This document shows, piece after piece, positions 24,216-24,224 of a stretch of DNA of 24,224 bases. The translations under genes and the position numbers were made by a program. The notes under the pieces were generated by a model, which saw nothing but the letters and a program-made list of their open reading frames with translations, made no database searches and had not been told where the DNA came from. The stretch is taken from assembly GCA_946184595.1 (NCBI GenBank), contig CAMHFM010000002.1, forward strand, positions 1 through 24,224. The letters are read 5' to 3'. This stretch comes from an uncultured Azospirillum sp. (lineage in GTDB: Bacteria; Pseudomonadota; Alphaproteobacteria; RF32; CAG-239). Positions within the stretch are counted from its first letter, which is position 1; each line of letters begins with the position of its first letter.

Positions 24216-24224
24216 ATGAATACA
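24216..24224 (+). CDS. Possible start of the next gene at the right edge
   Basis: The window ends three codons after an ATG (M-N-T). TATACT at 24177-24182 could be its -10 box, with no good -35 seen. Divergent from grpE; identity cannot be judged. Confidence 0.25.

Overview
This AT-rich window looks like chromosomal DNA of a Gram-negative, flagellated bacterium, most likely a low-GC alphaproteobacterium of the kind known from gut metagenomes. The grounds are a FlgL-type flagellar C-terminus, LPS export genes (an MsbA-like ABC transporter and LptG), a recG/mfd neighbourhood and the general gene style. That placement is inference from gene content. Nearly every gene stops with TAA, and UGA is rare.

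Layout. Positions 1-192 hold the 3' end of a flagellar hook-filament junction gene. mnmA (minus) and an msbA-like exporter (plus) diverge from about 1.4 kb. The msbA-like gene runs into a 125-bp TA-ended imperfect palindrome plus a half copy of it, followed by a small glycine-rich membrane protein. From 3.9 to 6.6 kb lie a COG2509-type FAD protein, a protein with a diverged nucleoside-diphosphate-kinase-like motif, and a small membrane protein. recG (minus) and mfd (plus) diverge from about 8.75 kb. Next come a two-helix membrane protein, a glyoxalase-II-type metallo-hydrolase and a putative lipoprotein.

From 15.1 to 19.2 kb there is a compact plus-strand cluster: tag, a flavodoxin with a signal peptide, a DXS-family transketolase and a YjbR/PUA-like fusion. 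A MATE exporter follows, convergent with a cysK-lptG pair on the minus strand. The right end holds a secreted Sel1-repeat protein, convergent with grpE.

The most striking observation is in grpE. The reading frame hits UGA after 143 codons inside CTT-TGA-C, the same heptanucleotide used for +1 frameshifting in the release-factor-2 gene prfB. A +1 slip there restores the conserved C-terminal 48 residues (L-D-P-N-F-H-Q...) exactly. This is either a programmed frameshift in a heat-shock co-chaperone or a one-base sequence error or mutation; the window alone cannot decide.

Other points of interest are the DXS-like enzyme lacking both arginines that hold the glyceraldehyde-3-phosphate phosphate, an apparent internal second start in the flavodoxin gene, an MnmA without its second catalytic cysteine, and the palindromic element. 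No CRISPR array, tRNA, rRNA, prophage or complete transposon was recognised.
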